From assembly GCF_947623445.1 (NCBI RefSeq), contig NC_135241.1, positions 3,412,501 through 3,476,500 on the forward strand: DNA of 64,000 nt, written 5' to 3'. Under the pieces are notes generated by a model that did not search any database, was not told where the DNA came from, and saw nothing but the letters and a program-made list of their open reading frames with translations. The stretch comes from Clavelina lepadiformis. Lineage: Eukaryota > Chordata > Ascidiacea > Aplousobranchia > Clavelinidae. The position numbers were made by a program, and so were the translations under genes. This document shows positions 23,701-34,637 of the stretch, piece after piece. Numbering within the stretch: position 1 is the stretch's first letter; every line of letters begins with the position of its first letter.

Positions 23701-25943
23701 AATTAAAAAAAAGTTTTAAAAATTGTAAGAATACAAAGTTACTTTAAATTGTAATATACTGTAGATTTTTTTGCAAATGGCTTACCCACGCTCCGTTTCA
23801 AAGCGTTTACGTCTTCCGTTATTTTAGCGGTAACGTTTTCTGAAAAGGTAGTATAACCGTCAAATTAAACTATATAGGCTATAAGTTATGCATAAGTTTA
23901 AAAGAATTCAAGCAAGCAAAAACTATTTTCGGCGTGTAGTTAATGATCATAGAAATAATTGTCACAGCAGCCAAGGTTTGATGCTGTCTTAACCGACTAA
24001 ATAAACAAATGAGCAAATTCTTGGTGGTTACGAATTTGCTTTCGATCGCAACATTTGAATTTTATGCAAAGCGAAAGCAAAGCGTACAAAGTAGGAGTCG
24101 TAGCTATAAGGAATTAGGACAATGACCAAATTGTTTTGACAACTTATTGCATTGCTATATTTGGGTCAATTCTTCAATGAATTTGTTCAAATATCAACAA
24201 ATGGTTGCTATAACGTTTTAGTTTCAACCTCGGGTTTTCGGCATTTATTTTTATAACCAAGCAAACCTATTTTTTGGATGAGGAGAGTTTTGCTGTCTGA
24301 CAGCTTGTTTTCCACCGCGACAGTCAAATTTTCTGCAAATATTATTGCTTTAAGAAAGTTTGTTGTCAGCATATACATAGTTGCTAAAAGTATATTGTTC
24401 ATAAAATGATTACTTCCTGCTTTTGCGGAAGTACTGTAAGTGCACTGACATAGTTAAACTTCCATTGTTACTGGTTTAGCGAATTTACCGCAACAAATAT
24501 AGCAGGAATGCTTAGCGAGATCACCAAAATATAAATAAGCTTTACCTAAAACTAATCTACTGGTAGATTTTGAGTCCGCCTTAGACAACTTATCTTTCAG
24601 TTGTTCTGCATTTTTCTCTGCAACAAAAAATTTTTAACATTGTCTTATGGCTCTAAAATCTACATTGTATAATATTTACGCTTTCAATTACAACAATTAC
24701 AATAAAATTATGAAGCGTTGCAAAATGTCAGTATTGCAATAGAATAAGATTGAATACAGTAAACCATAATGTCAAAAAATCAAATATTTTTTTAGCAGTG
24801 TATGGGTACTTTCAACTTGATTTTTCATAATCATGTAACTATAAGAAACAAAATTTTGTTTGGTTATTTTTTACAGCCGGTATAGTCAGTGCTATGGCAT
24901 TAAAGCATCAATCATCAGTGAAGTAAGTTCTATACAAACTTACGGATTCCTTGTGAAGTGCTGGCATTGACTTCGGAGATTTGAATCTCCAAGTCATATT
25001 TTACTTTTTCTAGAAAAAATTTTTATACTTAGTGCATTATATATATTATGCTTAGAAATCTTTTCAAAGATGAAACGCTTTGAATGGGTTAAGACCCTAC
25101 TGTAACTACAGTATGTCCGTGATGGCGAGCGTCGCTGCATTAGATTTTAAAACTACATGTATAAGAAATACCTATCTTTTCATCCAGACCACTTTCAAGG
25201 CCAGTGATAACTTCACTTATGTTGTTTGTTATTTTTGTTGTCGAAAAGGAAGCAGCGACAACTGCGTGAAAAATGCATAGGATTGTACTTAAATCTACCT
25301 CTTTGCTGTTTATAATCAGACAAACCTTACCCGATTCTGGATTAGGAACTGAATGAACAGGAGTTTGTATGTTCCTCTATTATCAAAAAAAGAATTTGTA
25401 AACAAAATTACTTATTCAAGATTATAGTTATAGATAAACTTATCTACGTTTTATCATTTGAATATGCTGTTAAACCGAAGTTAAATTTCTTACTGTATAC
25501 GCCATTGAAGCAAGAACTAAAGCCGCAAATGCAACTATGGAGTTTGCCACCAGCAACAGAATCCATTTCTTCGGAAGCGCGCTGTAAGTTTGGTCTGTAG
25601 AACAAACTTCTGTATTAAGATAACTTTACTGCGATGGGAAATGTTTACCGGCTCTTTTCTCTGATAATATTTTAAAAATTCATAGTAAGCTGTATTGTAT
25701 AATATTGTATTTTTTGTTTTTGTGCTGAAAAAAGCTATTATTATTAAAAAAGCTATTAAAAGGTATTAAAGTATTAGTATTAAACCAAGATGTGAATTAA
25801 GGTATTCTTATGGTATTTTTAAGCTGCCGGCCACCGCAAGATTTGGGCAGAATTGTTAGCCTCATAGATAGCTGCTTACGTCTTTCACTCCTTCTTCCGC
25901 AATTGCAGATCGATATTGGCTCCAACGTATTACTTGCTGACAT
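17759..25943 (-). CDS. Type II transmembrane C-type lectin with long exon-modular stalk
   Basis: 28 coding exons, 740 codons plus stop. Order from the 5' end: 25880-25943, 25494-25594, 25331-25376, 25172-25261, 24944-25009, 24546-24617, 24267-24332, 23786-23839, 23584-23649, 23302-23367, 23092-23157, 22940-23005, 22781-22846, 22541-22642, 22431-22496, 21934-21990, 21727-21792, 21517-21582, 21365-21430, 21206-21271, 20966-21067, 20856-20921, 20305-20361, 20007-20066, 18813-18884, 18646-18720, 18385-18544, 17759-18011. A cytoplasmic N-tail is followed by one membrane helix (residues 32-54, WILLLVANSIVAF...), a helical stalk of about 550 residues, and a C-terminal C-type lectin domain. The lectin domain has the four canonical cysteines, WIGVTDLDEEGRW, a Ca2+-site EPN motif typical of mannose-type binding, and ND before LKC. 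Almost all stalk exons are phase 1-1, most of 66 nt, and many start with E-N-x-T/S. Likely a cell-surface glycan receptor; ligand unknown. Confidence 0.85.
19190..19990. mobile_element. Inverted-repeat DNA transposon remnant in a lectin intron
   Basis: An 801-bp element bounded by 23-bp perfect inverted repeats (GGTACCTGTACCGAATAAGG then CCC) at 19190-19212 and 19968-19990. Flanks are TATA-like on both sides, so the target duplication may be TA or TATA; the edge is ambiguous by a base or two. The motif AATAAGGCCCA or a close variant recurs inside and at both ends, about six times in either orientation, and a hairpin lies at 19774-19806. The longest internal frame (19631-19380, minus) does not resemble a known transposase to me. 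Probably non-autonomous; superfamily not assigned. It lies wholly within intron 18885-20006. Confidence 0.72.
20249..21878. repeat. Tandem duplication unit 1 in the lectin gene
   Basis: About 1630-bp block holding seven lectin stalk exons (20305-20361 up to 21727-21792) with their introns. Directly adjoins a near-identical second unit at 21879-23463 in the same orientation. Most of the two units align with a constant 1575-bp offset. Near the left end the offset is 1629 because unit 2 lacks about 54 bp of intron. Confidence 0.85.
21879..23463. repeat. Tandem duplication unit 2 in the lectin gene
   Basis: About 1585-bp block, head to tail with unit 1, with seven exons (21934-21990 up to 23302-23367). 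Introns are nearly as similar as exons, which points to a recent duplication. All duplicated exons keep frame and splice sites, adding 163 residues to the stalk. Confidence 0.85.
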
Positions 25944-26866
25944 ACTTTTGGACTTATGCAGGCTCTAACTAACAAACCAGTAACTGAACGCGTTGTCACA
26001 TTACCCTCAACTGAACGAAACGGTTGTATTTTTGCTTAGCTCATATGATACGTTGAAAGCAAATTAATCACTGCAAGGTCACTTCGGTACATTATAATAA
26101 CAACAAATTGTTCATATTTTTAGAAGAACAATTCATTGTTACTTCCGTTGAACTGAACGGTTGGGTTTCTGCAAGCTTTCACTAATTACATGGCGAAACC
26201 AAAGTTTCCACCCGCTACTTCCATGATACACCAAGCACACAAAGATAAGTATACGTCACAAAATTCTTGGTATTCGAGTATATAGGGGTGCAGGATGCAA
26301 CTTACAAAAACCGTTTTATTTTTTGGCATCAATCGATCGATATTTCTCAACTTCGTGCAAAGGGGAAGCGGCAAAGTCTAGTGATATGCTTACTTCGAAG
26401 TAATTAATTTCAAAAAATTCAAAATTAATCTTGCAGAACGATATTAAGACTCATTATAGTTATGATCATTTAGTTATGGTTTGTTTGCATTGCAATGTAA
26501 TGCATCAATCCAAATAGCATATGATTCATATGATTCATCTCATTCAGCTCAATCATATGATCTATTTTATTCCAGTCATCATGAGCGATTTGATGCAACT
26601 TATTACAACCAAATTTCCTCAAACTCAACCTCATAATATTCAATATACAACTTATCCGTTTTGGCTGAGCTGGAGTTTGCAGACGCAAGGATCAAAAACT
26701 GCTTAATAAATTAATTATTAATTAAAGATAATTTTCTTAAATATAAGTTTGGCTGCTGCATTGACTGAGTTTTTGTTTTTAAAAGCATGGTTTGTGAAAT
26801 TCCTAGAATGCTATAAACGATTAAATATTCACTAAGTCGTTAATAGTGGACTTGAAAAGACATTGA
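25944..26866. other. Spacer between lectin and MINPP1-like genes
   Basis: No exon recognised. It must contain the promoter of the minus-strand lectin and the 3' end of the MINPP1-like transcript. A patch at 26518-26565 repeats catatgatt-like words and is simple sequence. Confidence 0.55.
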
Positions 26867-29566
26867 TCAGGGGAGTCTACATATTTCGTCCTGGTCACAT
26901 TCGTGAAGAGAACCAACCACAAAAGTTGGATAAATTCTCATGAATTTGTCCAAATCACACAGCTGCCCTACAGTGCCCTCTTGTGGGCATCCTGGCACGG
27001 GTACGACGTTTTCATTCCACAAGACTTGGACTTTATAATCTACTGCAAGTGATGGGTCGTCACAACGGTACAGGACGAAAACCAAATTGGCAGCTGTGGG
27101 CACCATTTTAGCAAAACTAAACTCTCTATTTCTTTTAGATTCGAAGTTCTGTGACGTCAACGGTTCGTCAACCTATGAAAGAAGTAATTTTGTAATGAAA
27201 AGAAATAATAAAATAAGTTGAATCTAGGATCAGGTAGTATGTTTTTCCACAAGTGAATTTAAACAAATTAAAACGCGGCGTAAAAAAAATAGGAATATCA
27301 TTAAATGCGTCATTTTACTCACCTCATACAGACGAAAGTTGGCGACCGTCGTCACGAGATTTGAAGTATGAACTAGGCGAAATCTTCCCGTCAGATGAGG
27401 CTGATTCAGCATGTCTTTCGTTCTAGAGTCCAGCAAGGAGCTCATTATCTCTTTCGACACGAAGCAATTCTTTTCATAAGATATAGAAATTTTTCTGCTT
27501 TTCATTTCATAATTCCTGACGTCTTCAGCAAAGCTTAATACTGTTAAACAAACAAGATTCATTGATAATTCCAAGACATTTTACATTTTACGACAAGTAA
27601 AATCTTACTTTCAAGTTCTTCCCTCGTAAACGCTGCACACCAAGGACCGTTCTCGTTGTCCACCCATTGCTGATAATAGCAGCCTATTGTATACATTTTC
27701 CATACGACAGACCTGTCGATGGCACCTTTTGGAAACCCCAATCGTCTAGTAACTCCCTTTACTATACCTTCAACAAGCGGACCTAGAAAATGCATATGAC
27801 GTGATAACGACTTTGTAAACAACGCCTATGATTTTGTGAATTTGTAGATTCCTGAAGCTAAGTGTCTTATAGCGTTTGCGGGATAATTGGGACAATGCAA
27901 AAATACTGACTAACGTATAGCAAAATTGACTTATTAGTATAGCGGGCGACTCTGTATATAAAGATCCATTATAGGGTGCTTGCGTGTAAATGTAGCCTTG
28001 TGTTTGTTGCAGATATAGAGAACCTATACATTTAGAATACGTAGACGTTTTATGCTACCGGTGCGTCAAACATTTCTTCAAGTAAACGACCAGCAAGCAT
28101 AAAAAGGTTAAATATACTTATCTATATGCTGAAAGGCATCAAATACTAGCAACCAAGCTGGTGTACTGTATAGATACCATTTAAAAAGGCTTTGAATTCA
28201 GGTGTGACAGAGACATTTCTTGACACTTTAACCATATACTTCTCGCAGTTTTTGTGGAACATCTGATCATCTTCCAATCTAGGAATAACTTCTTGAGCTT
28301 CATGGAGACGATTTTTGGTTCGCAATTGATCTTCGTCATCCTTTAATATCTCAGTTTTAAAAGGTGATAAAGATTGCCTTGTTTGCGGTATATCCGTGCT
28401 GGAAAACCTGTAGTTATTGAAACCTTATCAGTCATCTTTGCACATTTAATAATTTAGATATCTTGATTAAGGCACGTTCTCTGCTGGTTTACAAATAATA
28501 AGATTTTGCTTTCTCTTATAGACTGAAAAGCTAAACTTTTTTGTGTATAACAGGCACCATAAAAGCACTTCAATGTGATAAAGCGGAAGAGATACCCAAA
28601 CAAAATTATTCAACCTTAAAGAACAGTGATATCTCGCAGCAATTTTAGAGCGTAGGCTGTATGACGTACCTGGTGCTATTATGGCAGATAATAATATTTG
28701 ATCCATTTGTCATCATTTGAACAATAACAGCTAAAACATTTATTTAGTTATAGCTACTGAAATCCGCGTTCATTTCTGCACTTATGTACGATTTCTTTCC
28801 AATAGACCCAATTCGTTTAAACCACTTCAATGTTGGACTTAAGAGCTGTTGCCTAATATCATTTAGATGTTGCCTATATACAGTAATATCAGTAAATAAA
28901 GAAATTAACTTACCAAAATTGATTCGCAGGAATGTCTTTGTTAAGTATTTCAGGAAATGCCTGTTTGAATCTAAACGCCAAATCGCTCATTTCCTTTGCG
29001 CCCTCTCGCGTCACATTTCCGTTATCGTAAATAGTCGCCCAAACTTTCCAATTCAGCAGTGTCTTAAAAAATTTTGTCTTTAAATTAGACAAAAAAGCAC
29101 AAAAACTGTTGCCATACATGTTAAACGTTTTTCTCGTTTCAACCTTTATATCTTCGAGGCATTGCGTTGCGGTTCCAGTGATGTTGATTTTTCTAGCTAG
29201 CTTGAAAAGTTCTGGCAATGCAGGAAAGGAGTCATCGGGATCTGGATACCTCGCTCCGTGACGGATTAACATGTTTATGTGAATGGGCTGACAAACTGTA
29301 ATGAAACAAATGCAGAACATGACATTAACACTCATATGGAGTTCTACTACACTTGTGAGGCGCCCTTTGACATAAAAATCTTCCTGCTTCTTACATTCAG
29401 GAGCTCTCTCCTCTAGTGTTGGGAGTTTCCCACCGACATGCTCGTAAAAAGTTTTCTCTCCAAAGAGACGAAACGGCTCCTCGTCAGTGGAACAGTGGCT
29501 GCGAGTCAAAAGAATTAAAGAACAGAAGACGAGAAGACGAAGACGATATTTAACCTTCTCAATCAT
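26867..29566 (-). CDS. MINPP1: Multiple inositol polyphosphate phosphatase-like, histidine phosphatase family
   Basis: Six exons: 29353-29566, 28914-29295, 28178-28407, 27609-27782, 27323-27540, 26867-27172; 507 codons plus stop with matching phases. The N-terminus is a signal peptide (hydrophobic LLVFCSLILL), as expected for an ER or secreted enzyme. The catalytic signature RHGARYP (residues 83-89) is intact. Downstream blocks match the human MINPP1 order: HKNCEKYMVKVSRNVS, GPLVEGIVKGV, PWCAAFTREELE, and EPLTSQN through ANLVFVLYRCDD to VQVLWNENVVPV. The family hydrolyses inositol polyphosphates such as InsP6. Odd point: the proton-donor motif HAE of the human enzyme is HTS here (residues 391-393), so activity may be altered or lost. 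The exon 1 donor is inferred from phase and a minimum intron length. Confidence 0.82.
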
Positions 29567-32176
29567 TCTTTTGGGTATTGTCTGGATTTTTGTGACTCAG
29601 CGATTTTAAAACTAACTTGTTGCTTAAACTGCCAAACAACTAAAAGTATTTCTCAAATGTAAGACTGAAAAAATATTTTTGTTGCCGAAATATTTGCAAC
29701 TAGTCTTGTTGCTAAAATAGAAAGCAACGCTGCAGATATATTGCATAAGAAAAATCTTCTAAGGTTTGGCAGAATTCGCTTTCAAACAGGATGTAACCAA
29801 CGTTGGAGTATTTGCATGAGGAAGTAATCTATTACAGCAATTGGTAAATCTGTTTTGACAATCAAATTAATTATATTAAGTCACTTTACTCCACTTGAGG
29901 TGGAGGTGCCAATTCTTGATAAACCATTTATGTAACAACACCTTTATTAGGGTATGTCGTAAATTGTAACTCAGTCGACGTCCACAGCAGCTGGAAATTG
30001 TGTCATAAAAAAGTACACATTCCGATATTTTACGTAATTATGTAGTTACAAATTTTCCTTAAAAATATACAAAAGTAAGCTAACGATAAACAGACCTACA
30101 CTAATATAGATGGCAGTTTACTTGCAACGCGCACCGAAAACTATCAACAATGTGTTATGTAAAACGTCTTTTTCGGATCAACCGAGATGTTAATTCAGTT
30201 CGCTTAAAAACTGGGATCTGGGGATATAAACTAGTTCCATACTTTAATTTAACATTTCAAGCCTGGCTAGCTGAACTCAGTCAAACTCAATGCTGGTCAG
30301 TTCGCAGCGAGTGTGTATTTACAGCATAAGCCTATAATTGAATCTTTCGCGATGGCTTTCTATCCAGTAAACTCTGATCAATCTTCAACATTTACACGAT
30401 TAATTTGCAAACAAAAAAACAGAAGTATCTGGTAACTTGCTATGATGCGGTTGAAAGAAGATGGAAAACGGAAAACGGAAAAAACCAACGTAACAATTAA
30501 GTTAAAATATTGTACTTTTCAACTTTGTAACCTACAGAAACATTTCTGACCGTTTATTTCTAATTTTTTAACGATTTTCAACTCATTTGAAAAGAATTAG
30601 GCTTAAAATGTAGGCTACGCTTCAGTGTAACGATCAAAATTTTTGAAACGGTGGTAAAATAAGCTTATTTTAAACTATAATCCTAATATTTATTTGATAC
30701 TGGGAGTAAACTATTGAATTCAATTCCAACCGTGATATGCTTCAAATCGCTGTACATCGGGTCATTCATTTGTGAAAAAAAAGATCAGATATCTAGACCA
30801 CTTTTAGCATAAATTACGCTGACATGGTCCCTTGTGTCTTACGCTGCCTATAAATCGACAATATAAATCGATGGTAAAGAATTCGAAAATCATGCTGCTT
30901 GTTCGCTATGTCAAACACTGTTAAAAATTGTTATTATGACGACTAGCAAGCACAGAAAACCATGCAGTAGCCTAAAGACCAGGAAAAAGTTAAGCTACTG
31001 TATATGGAAAAAATTGTAACGGGTAAGAAAAGTACATTTAAATAAGAGTTAAACTTTCCAAACAGAACCTTTATGAAGCAATAAGCATTAGCAATTGATA
31101 TTCAATTATCGGTTGCGTGCCTTGGTGCAGTAAATTGGTTGTAATAGAAATGACTTTTGACGACCCGTAAGCTGCACCTTTCCAGCAGTTTCTTTAAATC
31201 CAAATGAACAATTTCATTTGACGTCGTTTCGCAAAAAGGACCAGATGCTATTCGTGTAATCACTGTAGGATATCTCTTTTGAGTAGGGCTTTTAGAAAGA
31301 TTAGAAAATGATAAGTAAGATTGCATTGTCATCTTAGTTCAGGTTATCTACAAAAAGGATGAGAAATTTCTGTCGATAACAGCGCTTCCATACAGCATAT
31401 AATCTACAGAGTAACAGTGGTTCATTTGGTAAATACAAAATCATGGGTCATACAGGCATAGGCTGTAATTTAGAAAGGTATATTTGACAATCAAACTATC
31501 AGTTCTACAGCAGCCAAGTTATCGGCGTGAAGCCGGTTACCAGTTTCTTGGTTACTTTTTCAATATTAGTAAATATTTTATTATGAAATAATTAGACGAA
31601 CCAACAGGCTATTCATATGTAAAAGTAGTTGTGTAGTTATGTAGTAATCATATGAGTTTTATCTAGTTTTATCATATGAGTTTTATCTTATATTTTATCA
31701 TTTTTAATCTATGAGTTTTATTTTATCTCATATGAGTTTTATAGTTTTGTAGTTATCATATGTAGTTTTATCTCCAAACAAGTTACCGTAAAATAAAACA
31801 CAAGACAAGCAACCGAGTTTTTTCTTTTGGATGGATAAGTAAGTGAGTTCGTAATCAAAGAATCGGTAACCAACTTCACACCAGTGGCCGGGTTTGTGTT
31901 TTAGATATAAGACGTTGTAGTGCACAGTATTTTTCAGGGGACTGTTTTACAAAGCTAACAAATCAGTCATGATATTTTGCATAGGAATCAGAGCACTTAA
32001 AATTGTCAGAAATTCTCTGCGCGATGTTTCAAACTGACATAGTTTTGGTTAATATCGCAGAGTAGAGCTTTAGGATTTTCTATTTCTGATAAATTTTGAT
32101 AAATTTACAGTTTTATGAGTCAAATTATTTTAAGATTAAAATTTCTGAAGAGTACTAAGTCAATTAAGTCGCCATC
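29567..32176. other. Spacer between MINPP1-like and G gamma genes
   Basis: No gene supported. Open frames at 31332-31102 and 31925-31728 (minus) are noted in the rejected list. Contains a short minisatellite at 31645-31770. Confidence 0.5.
31645..31770. repeat. AT-rich minisatellite, atatgagttttatc-type unit
   Basis: Several imperfect copies of a roughly 14-bp unit containing catatgagttttatct, with shorter interruptions. Simple-sequence expansion; no function suggested. Confidence 0.6.
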
Positions 32177-33473
32177 ATGATGGCTCCAGAAGAAGTGCAA
32201 GAAGTGGAGGAAGAAGAAGATCCTTTGTCATTTTTAACTCCTGAACAACTTCAGGCTTATGTTGACCAATACAAAAAAGAGTTAGCGTTAGACCGCACTA
32301 AGGTACAAAATTCAATTATTATTATTTTGAAAATAAAAGCAATAAATTGTGTACAATGTACTGCACAGTTTTGTATTTGACGCAACGCATAGGCAATAAC
32401 CTTGACCTCAAAACTGTAACAAAATCCGTCCGAAGCAATAACCGATTAACTGTGATTAATAACCGATTAACAACACATAAATACGAAGTTTTAATTTTTA
32501 GTAAAATGTAGAGGCTTTTACTTCGTGCGTTAATTGACGCAAAGAATGTTGTAAAAGTGTATCCATTTTAACAACACATTTACACTTAGCTATAGCGTAC
32601 AATTTGTTGCCAACCTTACACTTCCTTTCCGTATAGTTTGTGAAATACAATCAAGACTATCGATCGTCATCAAAAGCAATGCCGTTTCATTTAACCAGCA
32701 AAAACTGGCCATGCAAGAAATTAAACGCAACGGCCAGCAGGAGTAATTAGACCACTGCAAAGGCACAGTACATTAAGTGTACTATTTTTTCGTAAATAGT
32801 TTATCGCATTTTGCTTTTTTAACTTTTTGTTAAACTCCTGAGTTTTCGTTTATCAGATTATATCAATTGTTTTTTACCCAATCATTTTTACCATAACTAA
32901 ACTCTTTACGATAATCGTCGATCGAATTCTTTGTTCAAAATATACGTTACTATAACCTATTACCACAAAAGATACATTTCAAACTGAATAGCTTATAGCA
33001 CGTTATAGCTTATAAGTTATAACATGTTATAAGCACCATCTATATAGGCTCATATAAGCTAACGTGATTGCACCCACACTTAATGTAATATATAAGGAAA
33101 TATGTTACGCACGTACCATGGATACAGTTAAATGATTTAGGAAAACATGTTTAGCCTAACAGGTGGGTTACACGCATATATATAATAATTCGGGTGCAAT
33201 TCGATTTGGGTACAATCACTATGAAACCGGCTAAAACTGCACCTTGACAGAATTATCTTATCAGGTTTTGTGCTTACTAGTATGTAATAGAATGTAGGCC
33301 ATTAATAAGCTTTACAATGCAAAATGGGTGCTTTACATGATTTTTAGACTTCAGAAGGCTGTAAGGTCGTCATGGAATATATCCTGGAGAATATGCCAAT
33401 TGATCCATTCATTATTGGAATCAATTCAAAGAACAATCCATATATCGAAAAGAAGGATTGCGTCTTACTATGA
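32177..33473 (+). CDS. Transducin-like G protein gamma subunit
   Basis: Two exons, 32177-32302 and 33348-33473, each 126 nt, giving 83 residues. After an acidic N-terminus (EVQEVEEEEDP) the protein reads LTPEQLQAYVDQYKKELALD then RTK, followed across the intron by a segment ending ENMPIDPFIIG...NNPYIEKKDCVLL. This aligns with the transducin gamma pattern (MEVDQLKKEVTLER..., ...DPLVKGIPEDKNPFKELKGG then a CAAX box). It is a small helical partner of G beta, attached to membranes by a prenyl group on the CAAX cysteine. The box CVLL ends in Leu, which favours geranylgeranylation, whereas retinal transducin gamma ends in Ser and is farnesylated. Two start codons lie in tandem at 32177 and 32180. 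The intron holds only AT-rich sequence. Which vertebrate subtype is orthologous is not settled. Confidence 0.87.
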
Positions 33474-34637
33474 AGACAATCTAATGTCTAATCTAATCAT
33501 ATGGTTGTTGCATTTCATTTCGCAACCTCATAGTAGCATTATTCTTTGAGTGTTGTTTTGTTTTTTTGTCTTTAAGCAATTAAAATGTGAGGTATTTTTA
33601 AAACAGTTAGCCTACAAAATTTGCTTCCATGATCCAATTTGTGTGTTGAAGTTCTGTTAATTTTTTGGTAACTTTTCGTCTAGCTATAAACCTGAAATTT
33701 TAAAATTTTTATACACCCGTATATTGTAGTATTGGGCAAGGTCTTCCGTAGAAATTGACTTCAGTGATGAAAGCGTTGCACACTTTTAACTTTAAAAACA
33801 TCCTGTTCATAAAAGAAAATGATTTAATTAAAAGTTCAAACTAAAACAATGACTGAACAACGTCACCATGCGATCAAATTGAGACGAATTATGTCACTCT
33901 AAGGTAATTTCATTGGTTACGTTATCACGTAAACAACGTTACTGGGTAAAATGATCAGAAACGGCATTTTTGCCAATCACGAATTTCAAAACCAAGTAAC
34001 AGACAAACACATATCAACGTCTGCAGAACAAGACACCATACATTACATAGTTGGTTACATACTCTTTACACGCACCATGAAATTAATACTAGCAGCTAGT
34101 AGAGTGCATAGCCTGCAGGTTACAACAATTACAACATTCCAAAACCACACCTGGAATGACACCAAAATGTCAGAAACGAAGATGAATAGGTGCTTAAGCC
34201 AATCTGTCATTGCCAAAGCTTTGTAATGCAAATTCTGAAAGCCCGGTACAACCAACAACAAAGCATGAAAGCACAATAAATAAAAACACATAATTTAGTC
34301 AGCAAATTGTTCAACGGGAATGAAATAAAGGATGTGGTTCCCCAGTTGCACAATGCTCTGAACAAGGGTTGCTAGGTGCACATCACAGCTCCAAGAAGTC
34401 CATGTAGCGCTCGTCTCCCAGAAACTGTTAAGGTTTCAGAGATTTACAGAATTATCTATGCACAATCAGCTTTATGAAACTCTATGCAAGTATATTAGTC
34501 ATAAACATAACGCTCATTAAACTACATGATATACAAGTTCACTTCACATAAATCATACATTGCTTGACACACATATTATGCAAAACCATAAACAAGTAAA
34601 AGAAATACTGTGCATGTGACGCACCTTGAAGAGGCGT
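33474..34637. other. Convergent spacer between G gamma and VMP1 genes
   Basis: Both flanking genes end here, so it should contain two 3' UTRs. A 91-codon open frame at 33951-34226 (+) has no splice context or recognisable protein and is probably chance. Confidence 0.55.

Noticed and set aside
31102-31925. Two minus-strand frames (31102-31332 and 31728-31925) that could be exons of a small gene
   Set aside because: The second contains a protein-like stretch (HWCEVGYRFFDYELTYLS) and a possible donor, but the frames do not join in phase, an in-frame stop precedes the first, and no family was recognised.
33951-34226. 91-codon + strand frame between G gamma and VMP1
   Set aside because: No homology or splice signals recognised, and the region should be 3' UTR of converging genes.
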